DNA of 64,000 nucleotides from Atherinomorus stipes (Eukaryota > Chordata > Actinopteri > Atheriniformes > Atherinidae). The DNA is taken from positions 496,001-560,000 of the forward strand of contig JALJCO010001050.1 of assembly GCA_023101725.1 (NCBI GenBank), written 5' to 3'. The notes beneath the pieces are model-generated. The model made no database searches. It worked only from the letters and a program-made list of their open reading frames with translations, and was not told where the DNA came from. Position 1 is the first letter of the stretch; each line of letters opens with the position of its first letter. The position numbers were made by a program, and so were the translations under genes. Shown here piece after piece: positions 24,165 to 34,079 of this stretch.

Positions 24165-24973
24165 TGAGTGTGTCTTACCTTTATCCCGGTGCTTAGGGGG
24201 CTAATCTTCTTTAGCTCCTGTTAGTTTAGCTCGGTTAGCGTTTAACTCAGAGTACGTCAGCTGTCAATCATTTGCCCCAAGGCCGCGCTTTGCCCATTTT
24301 AGTGTTTTCCAGGAGTGACAACCAAGGTTATAATAGTTTTGAGTTTTTCATTAGTTTCAGTTTTTATTTCGTTTTGACTTTTTGGTTTTCTATTCAGTTA
24401 GTTTTAGTCAGTTTTTGAGCAGGTTTGCCAGTTTTTATTGGTTTTTATTTTTTGGAAAATGCTTAGTTTTAATTTAGTTTTTATTAGTTTCAGTCTTAGT
24501 TTTAGGTTTTTGGGGACTTTTTTTTTTTAGTAAATTATAGGTATTTGTTTGGCGTGGCATTCAAAACCATCAGAAAGTCACATGAAATAAAAGCAAAGTA
24601 AAGAGATTTAATAGAAATAGATTTCATATCAACCCCAAAGGCTTATGTATTAAATAAATTTACAAAATCTAAAACAAAGGATGTTTTTGCAATAATTTTA
24701 GTTAGTTTTAGTTAGTTTTTAAAGACACAATACAGTTTCAGTTAGTTATCGTTATTTTGAAAAACTTTATTTTTATTTTCATTTCAGTTAACCCAAATGT
24801 TTTTTTTTTTATTTAAATTTTAGTTTTTTCGTTAGTTTTAGTTAACTATAATAACCTTGGTGACGACACACACGACATGGCAAGATGGTGACGGTCGGAC
24901 ATGCCTAACTGGCTTCACTTTCCTCTATTCAGATGAGACCAGATACTACGTCCATATCTTCTACAGTCTTTGA
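24165..24973 (+). mobile_element. MITE family F, copy 1 (interrupted)
   Basis: Segments 24,165-24,320 and 24,861-24,973 match 62,690-62,966 in order. Shared strings are 'gtgtcttacctt', 'gcttagggggct', 'agctcctgttagttt', 'ctcggttagcgttta' and 'ggcaagatgg.gacggt', then the terminal CAGTCTTTG, which is CAGTCTATG in the second copy. The left part is cut off at the fold-back element. A 539-bp element interrupts it. Confidence 0.65.
24322..24860. mobile_element. CCAAGGTTAT-ended repeat inserted in family F
   Basis: Ends CCAAGGTTATAATAG and CTATAATAACCTTGG are perfect inverted copies. The interior consists of TTTTAGTTAGTTTT-like runs, a type I know from many vertebrate genomes. The flanks TGACAA and TGACGA are similar but not identical, so the duplication length is uncertain. 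The second F copy shows the uninterrupted sequence. Confidence 0.65.
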
Positions 24974-25731
24974 TTGAGATTAATGAAGTGAATTAACCCA
25001 TGCTGACTGGAATCCCCTGCTTCAGTGGCTGGACAGAGCTGACACATGGCATGGAGATGACTTGATGCCACAATTTCACACCTTGGTTTATTAGGAGCTA
25101 GTTCGGGCTTCTGCAACCACAGAACAAGTGGCGAGATGTTGCAGAATAAATGTAAAGACTGTGCCAAAGTTTTTCTGACATACACAAAGTTTAAACTGAC
25201 CTGCAGGATCATTAGAGGTATCTGTTATGTCATCAGAAATTCGTAATCTTGTCCTTACACATAGATGGATGAGTAACAGGTGCAGGAGTCTTTCAAGAAG
25301 ATAGACTAGGAAAGATCTTCACAAGCCAGGGGCTTGGATGTGAATGCCCTGCCCCGGAGACCAGCTGACCTTTGTATAAAACATCTCTGCTCTGACATGC
25401 TTCACTTACTTCAACTTTATTCATTATTTACGTTCCATATAAATATATTTTTGATGATAAACTGCATAAAAGATATTCTTGACTTGCCATGTCTTAAATC
25501 CATATTTTTGCCTCGACACTCTCCTGAACCTCTTTTGGCTTTGTCTGGTGCCCCCCTGCAGCCTCTCAATTCTAAAGCTATTCAGACTGTTATTGCCCTT
25601 GTCACCCTGTTGCACCTAGTTGCATAACAGATTGGTGAAAGAGGTGTAACTGACAATTAGACTTAAAAGGCTTAGATTTGCCCTCAGTGGCTTCTTACAC
25701 TCATTTGAAATGACTTGGATACCTCTTTTAA

Positions 25732-25763
25732 AGGTTGAATATGGAACATTTTTATTAAAAGCT

Positions 25764-25808
<45 letters not shown>

Positions 25809-26437
25809 TATGTGTGTGTGTATAGAAAAAAAACATGAGTTGTTTGGATGGTTGCAGAATAAAAGTACATTTCCTAAAAAATATATATTTTGCCTGAAAA
25901 TTAATATAAAATAAATTTTAATGGGTTTGACAATGGCATTATGTTAACATCTACAAGCCAATACAGGCCACCATTGCGGGTTGCCAATTACGATCTCTGT
26001 GTGGCAAAAGTATGTTGGGCACAGTTATGCTGGCACAGGGAAAAATGGTGGAGTCGGCAAGTCAAGCAGCTGCTTCAGAGCCCCGGAGATATTGTTATCC
26101 ATCTCAGAAGAGGAGTGGTGTACGAAGAGCAAAAACTGGAGTAAATTTAGGTGAAGACTACACTATATGTGCCCACATAAATGCTTTCCACGGCATCAAA
26201 ATGCAGAAATGGCGACTTTCCTCCTGGATCGGTAAGCTAACTTGTTTGCTAACGTGGCTAACGTTAGCTGTCAGTTATAAACTCCTCTGCATTACTTGTT
26301 GGACATGTTGCAGTTGGTCACTTGCCTTATCGGCAGCGAGCCCGGCAACCAAACGGCTGGGGTTGTTTTTCTGCCGTTGCAACTACATGCTAGACACACG
26401 TGATGCCGCTGTTCTGTCCGTGTTCCATATTCATCCT
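25732..26437 (+). mobile_element. TTAA MITE, family A, copy 3
   Basis: Perfect TTAA on both sides (25,728-25,731 and 26,438-26,441), ends AGGTTGAATATGGAACA and TGTTCCATATTCATCCT-like. 706 bp, co-linear with copies 1 and 2. A 166-codon open frame starting at 26,012 runs through it, but it is non-conserved in length among copies and lacks a transposase motif. It includes the GVNLGED peptide seen in copy 1. The internal simple-repeat site holds a TA microsatellite. Confidence 0.85.
25768..25822. repeat. TA/TG dinucleotide microsatellite
   Basis: About 20 TA units grading into TG units, inside family A copy 3 at the site that is poly-G in copy 1 and poly-T in copy 2. Confidence 0.9.
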
Positions 26438-26577
26438 TTAAATTACGTTGAATCTTTGACATCTCTGATTGTGACCTTCCCCTTTTTTTGCTTTTATTTC
26501 AAAATCATCTAATTTTTGTCTTACAGTATGTCTTTATTTTGCAAACTTGTTTTCTTAATAGATGTAGTATACTTTTG

Positions 26578-26965
26578 CTTTCATTTCATTCATTCATTCA
26601 TTCATTTTCCATACCACTTAGGTACCGTTCAGGATCGCGGGGGTTGCTGGAGTCTATCCCAGCTATTAGGTGAGAGGCAGGTACACCCTGGATAGATCAC
26701 CAGTCTGTCACAGGGCCAACACAGAGAGACAGACAACCATTCACACTCACATTCATTCCTAGGGACAATTTAGAGTGACCAGTTAACCAAACATGCATGT
26801 CTTTGGACAGTGAGAGGAAGCCGGAGTACCCGGAGAGAACCCACGCATACATGGGGAGAACATGCAAACTCCACCCAGGAAGGCCACTGTTGGAATTGTT
26901 CGAACCCCCTCCCCAGCCGGGGCTCAAACTAGCTACCTTCTTACTATAAGGCTGCAGTGCTAGCT
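26578..26965 (-). mobile_element. Teleost LINE-tail-like dispersed repeat with (CATT)n end
   Basis: Starts with ATTCATTCATTCATTCATT and continues with 'gagtctatcccagct', 'gtacaccctgga', 'cagtctgtcacagggc', 'catgcatgtctttgga', 'aacccacgca' and 'gaacatgcaaactcc'. This phrase order is shared by a very abundant teleost interspersed repeat. The tetranucleotide run at one end is consistent with the 3' terminus of a retroelement on the minus strand. I cannot assign the clade. Confidence 0.65.
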
Positions 26966-27059
26966 ACATTTACTTATTCTATCATTTTCCTTATTAATAT
27001 ATTTGTTGTATACCTTCTGTACTGTGCACATGTTGATACTGTTTCACACTGACAGCTTA

Positions 27060-27165
27060 GAAAGGAAGAGTTGAAGGGAGAAGGGGAAAAGAAAAAAAAA
27101 AAAGAGAAAAAAAAAAAAAAAAAGGAAGAGGAAAAAGAAAGAAGGGAAAAGAGAAAAAAAAAATT
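27060..27165. repeat. Homopurine A/G tract
   Basis: About 105 bp almost purely A and G on the plus strand, with poly-A runs of up to 16. The opposite strand yields only Phe/Leu/Ser-rich spurious frames. Confidence 0.85.
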
Positions 27166-27337
27166 GTCTGTTGGGGTGTGATGGAAACAGTATCAGATTG
27201 GAGATTTTTTCCGTTCCATTGTACTGCCATGCTGTTCCCCGTGACATTGCTTCTAATGAAGGCAGTTGGTTTAAAAAAAAAAAAAAAAGTGCAGGCAATG
27301 TCCACATCTAGTTGTGTTAATTGTTATAGTTGTGTGA

Positions 27338-27700
27338 ATGCATTAAGTATTCACAGAATGGTTTTAAAGGAGGGATTAAGATTAGGGGATTAATTAGTCT
27401 GGTGTATAAAAAGCACAAATGCTGTTTTTCTTTCCTCTAAACAGGACTTTGTTTGATTTTCAAAAAAAAGAAGTCACAAAAACAATTCATTCTTATCATT
27501 TATAGACACACATTCTCATGAAAAAAAAATCTGTATTCAATTTAATTTTTTTTCAACTCAATATACATTAAAGCTGTTTGATTAGAGGACAGTGTGTTTG
27601 CATTCGTGTGTGCACACCCATAAACAAAAAGCCAACTGGTGCCGAAATGTATAAATATGCTTGATTTCCTGCCATTATGCATTATGCACATGAATATTGG
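27338..27700 (+). repeat. Duplicated non-coding segment J, copy 1
   Basis: Co-linear with 33,652-34,076 in the same orientation. Shared blocks are 'gggattaagattagggga', 'ggtgt.taaa.agcac', 'tttatagacacacat', 'ctcaatatacattaaagctg', 'aggccaactggtg'-type and 'atgcttgatttcctgc', then 'tatgcacatg.atat'. No element ends or coding frame are visible. It is cut on the right by a hAT inserted at 27,724. Confidence 0.7.
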
Positions 27701-28634
27701 TGTCCTTTCCTGGCACCCTCTACCAGAGGCGCAGATCTACTTGTCTACCGGTGGGTGCTGTGACTGAAGGCCATACAAGATGTCAAGATATATTCAGCTA
27801 AATTAATATCCTATTATTATTTTGTAAAATAAATTAATGAACTCACCACGAAATTAACAAATACAACATGATCCATTTAAAAAAATTAATTGAAGAAATT
27901 AAAATTGGTAATAAATTAGTCACCAGTGGAATCCTTCACAAGTGTGACACCAAGCAATAAATACGCTTGCAAGTGAAACAGAAAGTAAAATTCATAGCCA
28001 GTGCAATATTATCTTAAAGAAGTGATGACATTGCTGTATATGTCAAATCTCCAAAGAAAAAAAAAGCATTTTTTACAGCGGGGGATTGTTTTCAAACGCC
28101 GGACCTCCCTTCCTCAGTAAAAGACGGGTGCAGCTGTTAGCTTGATGGTGTGCTCTAATTGGAGCAAAATGAATTACGTAGAATGATAGAACTATGAAGA
28201 ATGATAGGCTGCAGTCTGATTCAGCCGTTTCTGAGCAGAGAGACAAAGCTGACAGACCATAAACAGAAACTTTGATTCTCACTCTGGACATTCACATGGC
28301 CTCATCAGTGCACAACAGATCATATTATACCCCCAAAACCCTAGAAAAGTGAAATTTGATGTCATGTCACTTTTAACTAACAAAAACTTAATCAGCAAAT
28401 TAAAAGTAGCCTATAGGTTTTTTTTTTAACTCACCAGTCTTGTTAGTTCTTTGAAATGTATGGCTGCCATTGGCGATTATATCCAGGACCATGCATATTA
28501 AAAGTCTGTACTGTACTAGTCTCTCATTAAATGAGGCTGATTTTGAGACTGTAGGCTACTACGTGGTTTGATTCAATGAAAAACCGAAGCCACTAAAAAA
28601 ACCCTTTATCCTCATTTTTTAAGTTTATGATATA

Positions 28635-29820
28635 ATAGGGGATTATCACGCTTACCGGAAGTTCCCCGGTATTTGGACACTTCCTCTTCTGGGCCATGTT
28701 AACGACAGCCGTTCCTGCTCTGTTATACTGTTTAAATCGGATAAACTCCAAACATACTTAAGTTTTCATTCCAGACTGAAGTGATACTAAGGAAGAAATG
28801 GATCAAAGCGATCGACTCGCCGCGGTGAAGGGCCGAACTTTATAATAAAACACACGTTTGTTTGTCGCCGGTGGGGCACAACACCGGCACTTCACAGCAT
28901 GCTAGCATTAGCCAGCTAGCGTTTACTGACGTGCTTAACGTTGTGCGTCTTAAAACACACAAACATCTGAAAATCGGGTCTGTACCTCCCCGTTTCCAGT
29001 GGAACAACTGGGGACTGCCAAGAAAGGAGACGCTTTCAGACGCTTGTGTGTTTTCAGCCGCACAAAGTTAGGCACGTTATTGAGCTGGCTAATGCTAACC
29101 TGCTAACACGACTGCGCAGTCTGCCGGCCACAAACAAACGTGTCGTTTTATTATAAAGTTCGGTCCTTCACCGCGGCGAATAGGTCGTTTTGATCCACTT
29201 CTTCCTTAGCATCACTTCAGTCTAGAATGAAAACTTAAGTATGTTTGGAGTTTATCCGATTTAAACAGTATAACAGCAGGAACGGCTGTCGTTAAAGACA
29301 CACAACGTAACTTTTAGACCTTAAAAATCTGCGTTTCTGACTCGTTTTTTCGGCACACCAACATTCATTTTGCGCATTTTCGAGCCGTCACTGCCCAGAG
29401 GCATCCCGGGGCTCAGAAACAGCACTATGTAAGATTCCCATCCGGGATGCGACTGTGACATTGCAGCCGACTATTGGCTGCAGCACTGCGTCACTCACTA
29501 GCAACCGGATGTAAACCAGGGATCAACCCCGCGAGTGTTTTGAACGCCCTTCATATCGGATTCGGTAAGGAAACATTACAGGAGGAAGAGAGGAAAAGGA
29601 AGAGAGGAAGGGACAGAACAAGAGTCAAGATAAGACTGTCTTTTACTGGCTGGAGTGAATCATGGTGCAGGTATGATACAAGATGGTTGCTAGTTTAGTC
29701 GCCGATAGGGGGCGCGTCACTGAGAAAACTGCTAAAAGTTCCGTTGTGTGTCGTTAACATGGCCCGGAAGAGGAAGTGCCCAAATACCGGGAACTTCCGG
29801 TAAGCGTGATAATCCCCTAT
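28635..29820. mobile_element. Near-complete palindrome, TA-flanked MITE
   Basis: Ends ATAGGGGATTATCACGC and GCGTGATAATCCCCTAT, flanked by TA on both sides (28,633-28,634 and 29,821-29,822). The arms stay inverted almost to the centre near 29,000. Examples are 'cttaccggaagttccc', 'tccaaacatacttaagtttt', 'accgcggcga'-type and 'aaacacacgtttgtttg'. Without its 458-bp insertion it is about 725 bp with arms of about 360 bp. TA flanks suggest Tc1/mariner mobilisation (inference). Confidence 0.8.
29296..29753 (+). mobile_element. TTAA MITE, family C, copy 1
   Basis: TTAA at 29,292-29,295 and 29,754-29,757. Ends AGACACACAACG and CGTTGTGTGTCG. The opposite arm of the surrounding palindrome preserves the empty site with one TTAA at 28,699-28,702, proving the insertion and the duplication. 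458 bp, identical in length to copy 2 at 47,276-47,733. Positions 29,580-29,662 carry a frame reading RDRTRVKIRLSFTGWSE, discussed in the findings. Confidence 0.9.
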
Positions 29821-30485
29821 TAAACCCTTATGGCCAATTCTCATAAGCTCTGTGCGCACTACGTTCTGGCTGCGCTGCTCATCCTGACACTGGTCTCCAT
29901 GCTGCGTTCAGGTGCAAATGTTTGACAGCTGGGAGTTCTACTGCTGCTGGCTTCTAGAAGCAGTAATCCAGCTTCAATTATGACATTTTGACGTCGTCCA
30001 TGTGAAAAGATTTTATTCTAATCATTTTGAAAGCATGGCGCTAATAATATACAGTAGCTAAGGAAGTCCGCCATGACTGAGTCAATGTAGAGGAAACACA
30101 GCAGTGGATGCTTGATGAAACCAACTTTGCCATCAATCCCTCGTGGGTGCTCAGTATTTTCTGTGGGTGCTCGGGTCTCGAACCACCCACAGAATCGGCG
30201 CTTATGCCCTCTACTCTCTTGTTTGGTGGTAGGGTTGCTGCTGTTGGCATTGATCTCCTCTACCATGGCACGCCATGAGGTCCCGAATTCGCCACAGGGC
30301 TACTGATGCTTCAATACGGTTAAACTTTTGTATAACTGTGTTCTTCTACGCCTCATTGCAAACAGACCTGAGTGCTAAGTGTTGAACCACCCCTGTCAAT
30401 TGTCACAGGCACAGGGTCTAGTAGGGTGGTACCATAAACTGGACTTCTGCCCAGCTTGTTTTCAGCATGTTTTTGTGTGTGTTTT

Positions 30486-31272
30486 TCACATTTCATTCCA
30501 AACTAGTGGGACTTTAATTAACTGATTGGCAGCACCTGGAGAGAAGGCACCTCCCCTGACCAAATTAGCAACAACCTGTTTTAAACTGGTGTGCAGACAG
30601 CAAAAAAACAGAAGAAAGAACAGACACGTGAAACCAAAGGAGAGTGTCTGCATGTACCAGTGGAAAGGGGCACCTGGATGTGATGGCCTCCCGGCTGAGA
30701 CCAGGCTGATCTGGACCAGAACGGCTGGAACGACCGGCAGCCGTCGCATGACGGGGGTGGCCCCCGGGTTTAAGGAGAACGGGTGGAGGAACAGGAGAGC
30801 CCTTGGTGACGGAGTGGCAGAGTGGATTACATCCACATGGTGTAGCGGATTGCCCGGGTCCAGGCAACAGGGGCGTTTGGCATCGGGCCTGACAAGGAGG
30901 CCGGAAACTGGAGGGCAGCCTGTCATACAGCCATGAACTACACCCCAAGACACGCTCACCTCGGAAATGCCTCCCACCTCCCCTCAGAAGGATACTCGGC
31001 AGCCAAGAGTGGGTTTGTACGACAGTTTCTTTTATTCATTTTATTACTCTTAACTCCCTATTCTGTTTAAGCTTTATTTCCATTTTATTTCTGTTTCATG
31101 ACTTTTACTTTTATTACTTTGATTAATTTAGGATTTTTTGTATTTTAGTACTTTTATATATTTTATTACTTTAATAAAATTTTTATATAGTGGTAATCAC
31201 TGCTTGCTGGTGATGGCTTCTTTCTTTCCCCCTTCCCCAGCTGTCGCCATTTTAAAAAAGAACCGCGTGTGA
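30486..31272. mobile_element. Repeat family D, copy 2 (LTR-like)
   Basis: The right part (30,950-31,272) matches 4,185-4,432: T-rich run, 'ttaataaaatttttat', 'ctgctggtgatggcttc', CCCC run, 'gtcgcc', 'aaagaaccgcgtgtgaca'. The GC-rich left part (30,520-30,940) has overlapping open frames of 127-163 codons on both strands, none with a recognisable domain. TGTCACACGCGG at the complementary start suggests a Gypsy LTR, but paired ends were not found. Confidence 0.45.
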
Positions 31273-31274
31273 CA

Positions 31275-31995
31275 CACCTTCCTCCTGCATGACTTCATTC
31301 TTGATACCGCCACATATATTTGGTTTTGTCCCTGTCAGTCTAAGGAGAGCTGTCTGCAGGACTTGTTGAAAGAGAAAGCCCTGGCTGTTTCTCAGTCGTT
31401 TCATTGACTAGTATCGTGTCCACCAAGCTCAAGCTGAGGCCGAGGTAACTTAAAAATGTCAGACAATTTCACATAACACACTTCTGCTGTCTCATTTTAA
31501 CCTCCTAATACTTTTGTTGGTTTGACACAAAGCTGGGACTATCTGGTCAGTTAATAGACTGAAATGAGCAACTTTTTAGCAACCAAAACGATGCTGTCAC
31601 AACTTTACAGTTTTCCTTTTAAATTGTACAAACTTAATATAATTAGGGTATTACTTATTTATTTACATGTTTAATTAATTAAACAGTGAAAAATGCTCCA
31701 TGAAATCATGCAAAGTAAATGCCTTGTACAGTATAGCGGTCTCTTGCCAGATTTGCAATCCTGTCCCCGAATGAGCGTTCACATTGAAAAACACACAAAA
31801 AAACTGAATTAAAAAATTCTAACTGTTGCGGGAAAAAAACAGCACAAAATCAGCATTCACAATAAAATTCAAGCTGTCAAAAGCAGTAAGCAGCACAAGA
31901 ATGCAGACAGGGAGGGGGGGGAAGCAAAAATAAATAAATAAAGCATCTGCTGAACACATCTGTGAACTGTGAAAACTTTTCAGGTTTTTTTTTTT
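31275..31995. other. Non-coding DNA, nothing recognised
   Basis: Single-copy appearance, AT-rich, with poly-A and poly-G runs near 31,800-31,945. No element ends seen. Confidence 0.45.
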
Positions 31996-31998
31996 TTT

Positions 31999-32815
31999 AA
32001 GGGATACTGTAACTTTTGCCCACTATGGGCACTAAACCTGTAACGTTCACAAAATTAAACAGTCTCTTGTCATGCTTTGGAGTCGTGTTTGCAGACCACT
32101 TTGATCAGTTGATAGCAAAGTCATCGAACCATAAAGCAAAGCGCCCCAGGTCACATGATCCAATGAGAGGGACCGCCCCTGCAAAATTACTATGGCCCAA
32201 ACCGACCCCTAAACACTACTCCTACACACTACCCCTCCGTTTGTGCATTTCCGCGCGCCATATTAAGGGCCGTCTCAAATTGCGTAGGGTGAGTGGACTG
32301 TTCAGCCCTTAATCAGCGAGTACTCGCTAGAATTTTGCAGCGGGTGCAACGGCTAAATGGAGGAGGAAACAGGCGTGTTCTGCACATGAGTTCTGCATGT
32401 GTCCTGCACGTCAAAAGTGATAGAAATTTACAAATAGTTATTTTATGACGTCTCTCTCTGTTGCCTTGAACAGGCTGTGTGCTGCAAAATGTGCTGATGT
32501 CCCAATTTCCCGCGCTGCCCTGCGGACGTGACGTCAAATGACGCTACATCTGCAGTTTTGATACAGGAAAAAGATGGTTGCGGTAAATTCAAACACTGTA
32601 AGTGATAGTTATGGATTCTTCTGCCATCAGCAAACGATCCAGATCAACTGAAAGACACTAAAAAGTGTAACTTTGAAGAAAAAGTGTAGTAAACAACATT
32701 ATAGCTTCAGTTTGTTTATGCTCCCGTGACGGCTTGGCTCTTGGTTGCAGTTACCTGAAGCGGCAGTCGTGGCAGTTGCAAGTTTAATTTCTTAATCTTG
32801 CCTCAAGTCCCTTTA
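31999..32815 (-). mobile_element. TTAA MITE, family G, copy 2 (near full length)
   Basis: The right end reads AGTCCCTTTAA and the left end TTTAAGGGATACT, consistent with TTAA-flanked inverted ends. Positions 32,450-32,815 are the inverted match of 6,833-7,200. A short frame on the plus strand near 32,610 reads MDSSAISKRSRSTERH before a stop. The central part 32,190-32,320 may belong to another MITE nested inside. Confidence 0.6.
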
Positions 32816-33098
32816 ATTGTTTAGGATTGTTATTTTAATTAATTTAAAATTAAACATTGTTCTTCACACATGAGTGTGACTTACTATTTCCACACAGATT
32901 TATTTTACAGGCGTGTCTGTGTTGACACGGCGATGACTGCTTTCCTTTTCCAGTGGAGGGAAGAGGGCGTCTCATTCTTATTTGCACCCTCCACCTTTAA
33001 TCAAAACGTCCTCCACAGCTGCGAGTGTGACTTCATTGGGAGTGACACTCGATAGTTAAGGAGTAGTGTGCAGGGAGCGGTTTGGGACTGGACCTACA

Positions 33099-33142
33099 AT
33101 GTCTGGTTTTTGAAAAGGACAGCCCCCTCAAAAACCAGACAT
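33099..33142. repeat. Perfect 15-bp-stem hairpin
   Basis: ATGTCTGGTTTTTGA (33,099-33,113) is followed after 14 nt by its exact complement (33,128-33,142). No T-run terminator or transposon end is associated with it. Confidence 0.8.
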
Positions 33143-33651
33143 GCATCAAGTATTGACCCCAAAAATCATCTCTTTACTACATTAATGATATTATATCTAG
33201 CTAATATGGGTCAAAAGTTATATGGCATCCCTTAATAAAAATGATTGAAGAATGAATTAAGAAGAAAAGTTTGTTTCTACCCATTACTGTCATTTTGTCC
33301 AATCCTTTTTTTTTTTTTTTTTTTAAAAATGATGATTATATATATTTCTGAGTTTGAACTGAAAATGGATGAGAAAACAGTATGAGGTCAGTTCCAGGTA
33401 ACTAGATAAAATGCATCTAATCATATCCACAGAGGGTCAAGGATATAGATTAGAATATGCTGATCATTTTTATCAAACACATGAACTACCCTTTGGTCTA
33501 GCCAACAGCTTCACTGTCCACAGTTTCAAGTTTCCTCTGTACATCTACAGATCGGAAGCTGGCGTCCTTGCTGAAAGATGTGGCCTGCAGGACGAGCGGA
33601 GCAATGAGGTGGAGCGATGTAGAACAGCAGCTAACACATTCACGCAACTAT

Positions 33652-34076
33652 AACAGTTAAGCATTCACAGAATTTTTTAAAGGAAGGGATTAAGATTAGG
33701 GGATTAGTTTGGTGTGTAAAAGCACTTGTTTTTTTCTCACCTCAAAACACTACTTTGCTTATTACTTTTTGTTTATTTACTATAAATTCTTAGCATTTAT
33801 AGACACACATTTAAAAAAAAAGAAAGATGAATGGTCTTCATTTAATTTTAGTTTGATGTTTTCTGTCCGTAATGTGCTAATAATTGCCAGATGATTACTA
33901 AGATTATTGAGCAAAGGAAATGAGTTGCAGCTCAATATACATTAAAGCTGTTTAATTTTTAGATAACGGTGTGTATTTGTGTGTGTGCACGACTAAAAAC
34001 AAAAGGCCAACTGGTGCTGAAACGTATCAACATGCTTGATTTCCTGCTGTTATCGATTATGCACATGCATATTTTT
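33652..34076 (+). repeat. Duplicated non-coding segment J, copy 2
   Basis: Diverged direct copy of 27,338-27,700, with about 60 extra bp in the middle (around 33,830-33,920). No coding potential, and unlike a transposon it shows no terminal structure. Confidence 0.7.
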
Positions 34077-34079
34077 GAA

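Larger units (their letters stand above)
27724..30206. mobile_element. hAT element, 2.5 kb, host of nested insertions
   Basis: Flanked by the perfect 8-bp duplication CCCTCTAC (27,716-27,723 and 30,207-30,214). Ends CAGAGGCGCAGATCT and GAATCGGCGCTTATG are imperfect inverted repeats. The subterminal GGTGGGTGC motif at the left matches GCACCCAC near the right end. It contains the palindromic element at 28,635-29,820. No transposase frame is recognisable in the remaining 1.3 kb. Confidence 0.85.

Noticed and set aside
26012..26512. 166-codon open frame on the plus strand
   Set aside because: It lies within and runs beyond family A copy 3; the corresponding frames in copies 1 and 2 are closed at different places and no transposase domain is visible.
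27057..27307. Phe-rich minus-strand frames of 82-87 codons
   Set aside because: These arise from the homopurine tract at 27,060-27,165 and are simple-sequence artefacts.
30486..30977. Overlapping open frames of 127-163 codons on both strands
   Set aside because: GC-rich repeat family D sequence; frames on opposite strands are equally open and none has a known domain.
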